Assembly (NCBI RefSeq): GCF_001590835.1
Contig: NZ_LTAQ01000005.1
Location: forward strand, 54,896-118,895
DNA: 64,000 nt
Direction: 5' to 3'
Source: Bacillus gaemokensis
Lineage (GTDB): Bacteria; Bacillota; Bacilli; Bacillales; Bacillaceae_G
This document shows positions 63,977-64,000 of this stretch, in pieces. Every line of letters begins with the position of its first letter. Within the stretch, counting starts at the first letter, position 1. Below the pieces are notes generated by a model. The model was not told the origin of the DNA. It did no database searches and worked only from the letters and a program-made list of their open reading frames with translations. Both the position numbers and the translations under genes were made by a program.

Positions 63977-64000
63977 TTTATTGGAGAGTTTGATCCTGGC
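63977..64000 (+). rRNA. rrs: 16S ribosomal RNA, 5' end only
   Basis: The last bases contain GAGAGTTTGATCCTGGC, the universal bacterial 16S 5' sequence (27F primer region). The exact mature 5' end is uncertain by a few bases. The gene continues beyond the right edge. Confidence 0.97.

Overview
The window reads as a chromosomal segment of a Bacillus cereus-group bacterium (B. cereus, B. thuringiensis or B. anthracis type). The grounds are the low GC content, strong Shine-Dalgarno sites with frequent GTG/TTG starts, an immune inhibitor A protease, a zinc phospholipase C next to a sphingomyelinase behind a perfect PlcR box, a sortase with Cys187/His126/Arg196, a GerA-type germinant receptor and an aa3 quinol oxidase. 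No prophage, plasmid functions, CRISPR array or tRNA cluster were seen. The species cannot be fixed from the sequence alone.

Layout. 1-8.1 kb: the end of a 14-helix drug exporter, then a complete ribose operon (rbsRKDACB) closing with a fructose-6-phosphate aldolase/transaldolase-like gene, behind a sigma-A promoter and a perfect catabolite-response element. 8.1-18.4 kb: an exoenzyme region (inhA, an amidase, plcB, sph) interleaved with an RDD protein, an MFS transporter, butanediol dehydrogenase and two decayed genes. 18.5-24 kb: a PLP-fold enzyme translationally overlapping an FAD sugar-lactone-type oxidase, a VanZ-RDD membrane protein, a monooxygenase-fold protein and undecaprenyl-diphosphatase. 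24-28.3 kb: a cell-wall group with a 3D-domain hydrolase behind a WalR box, an HTH/membrane-protein pair, sortase A and a YHYH-domain secreted protein. 28.3-38.5 kb: peptide, branched-chain amino acid, amino acid and purine transporters, a large secreted protein of unknown role, an HTH gene behind a perfect 28-bp palindrome, and a GNAT gene.

38.5-64 kb: a deleted IS3-type element, a CPA2 cation/proton antiporter, qoxABCD (reverse strand), another amino acid permease, a C39-type protease, an M20 amidohydrolase, a DUF3311/sodium-symporter pair, a three-gene germinant receptor with a possible fourth 48-residue gene, feoA plus a feoB split into two overlapping genes, pstS-pstC-pstA without pstB, a small P-loop kinase, a broken RND efflux gene, and the tandem promoters, boxA and first bases of an rRNA operon, whose 16S gene runs off the right edge.

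Much of the intergenic space is filled by short, partly palindromic repeats. Three families recur here: about 30.0/35.7 kb; about 17.3/37.6/46.7/55.0 kb; and about 15.9/63.7 kb. Several genes are visibly eroding: a zinc-ribbon membrane protein, a potassium channel, a tiny membrane protein, the transposase and the RND pump. Nothing here is clearly a new defence or biosynthetic system. The best candidates for undescribed biology are the racemase-like/oxidase pair, the 48-residue gene in the germination operon, the 28-bp palindrome operator and the repeat element sitting inside the channel gene.
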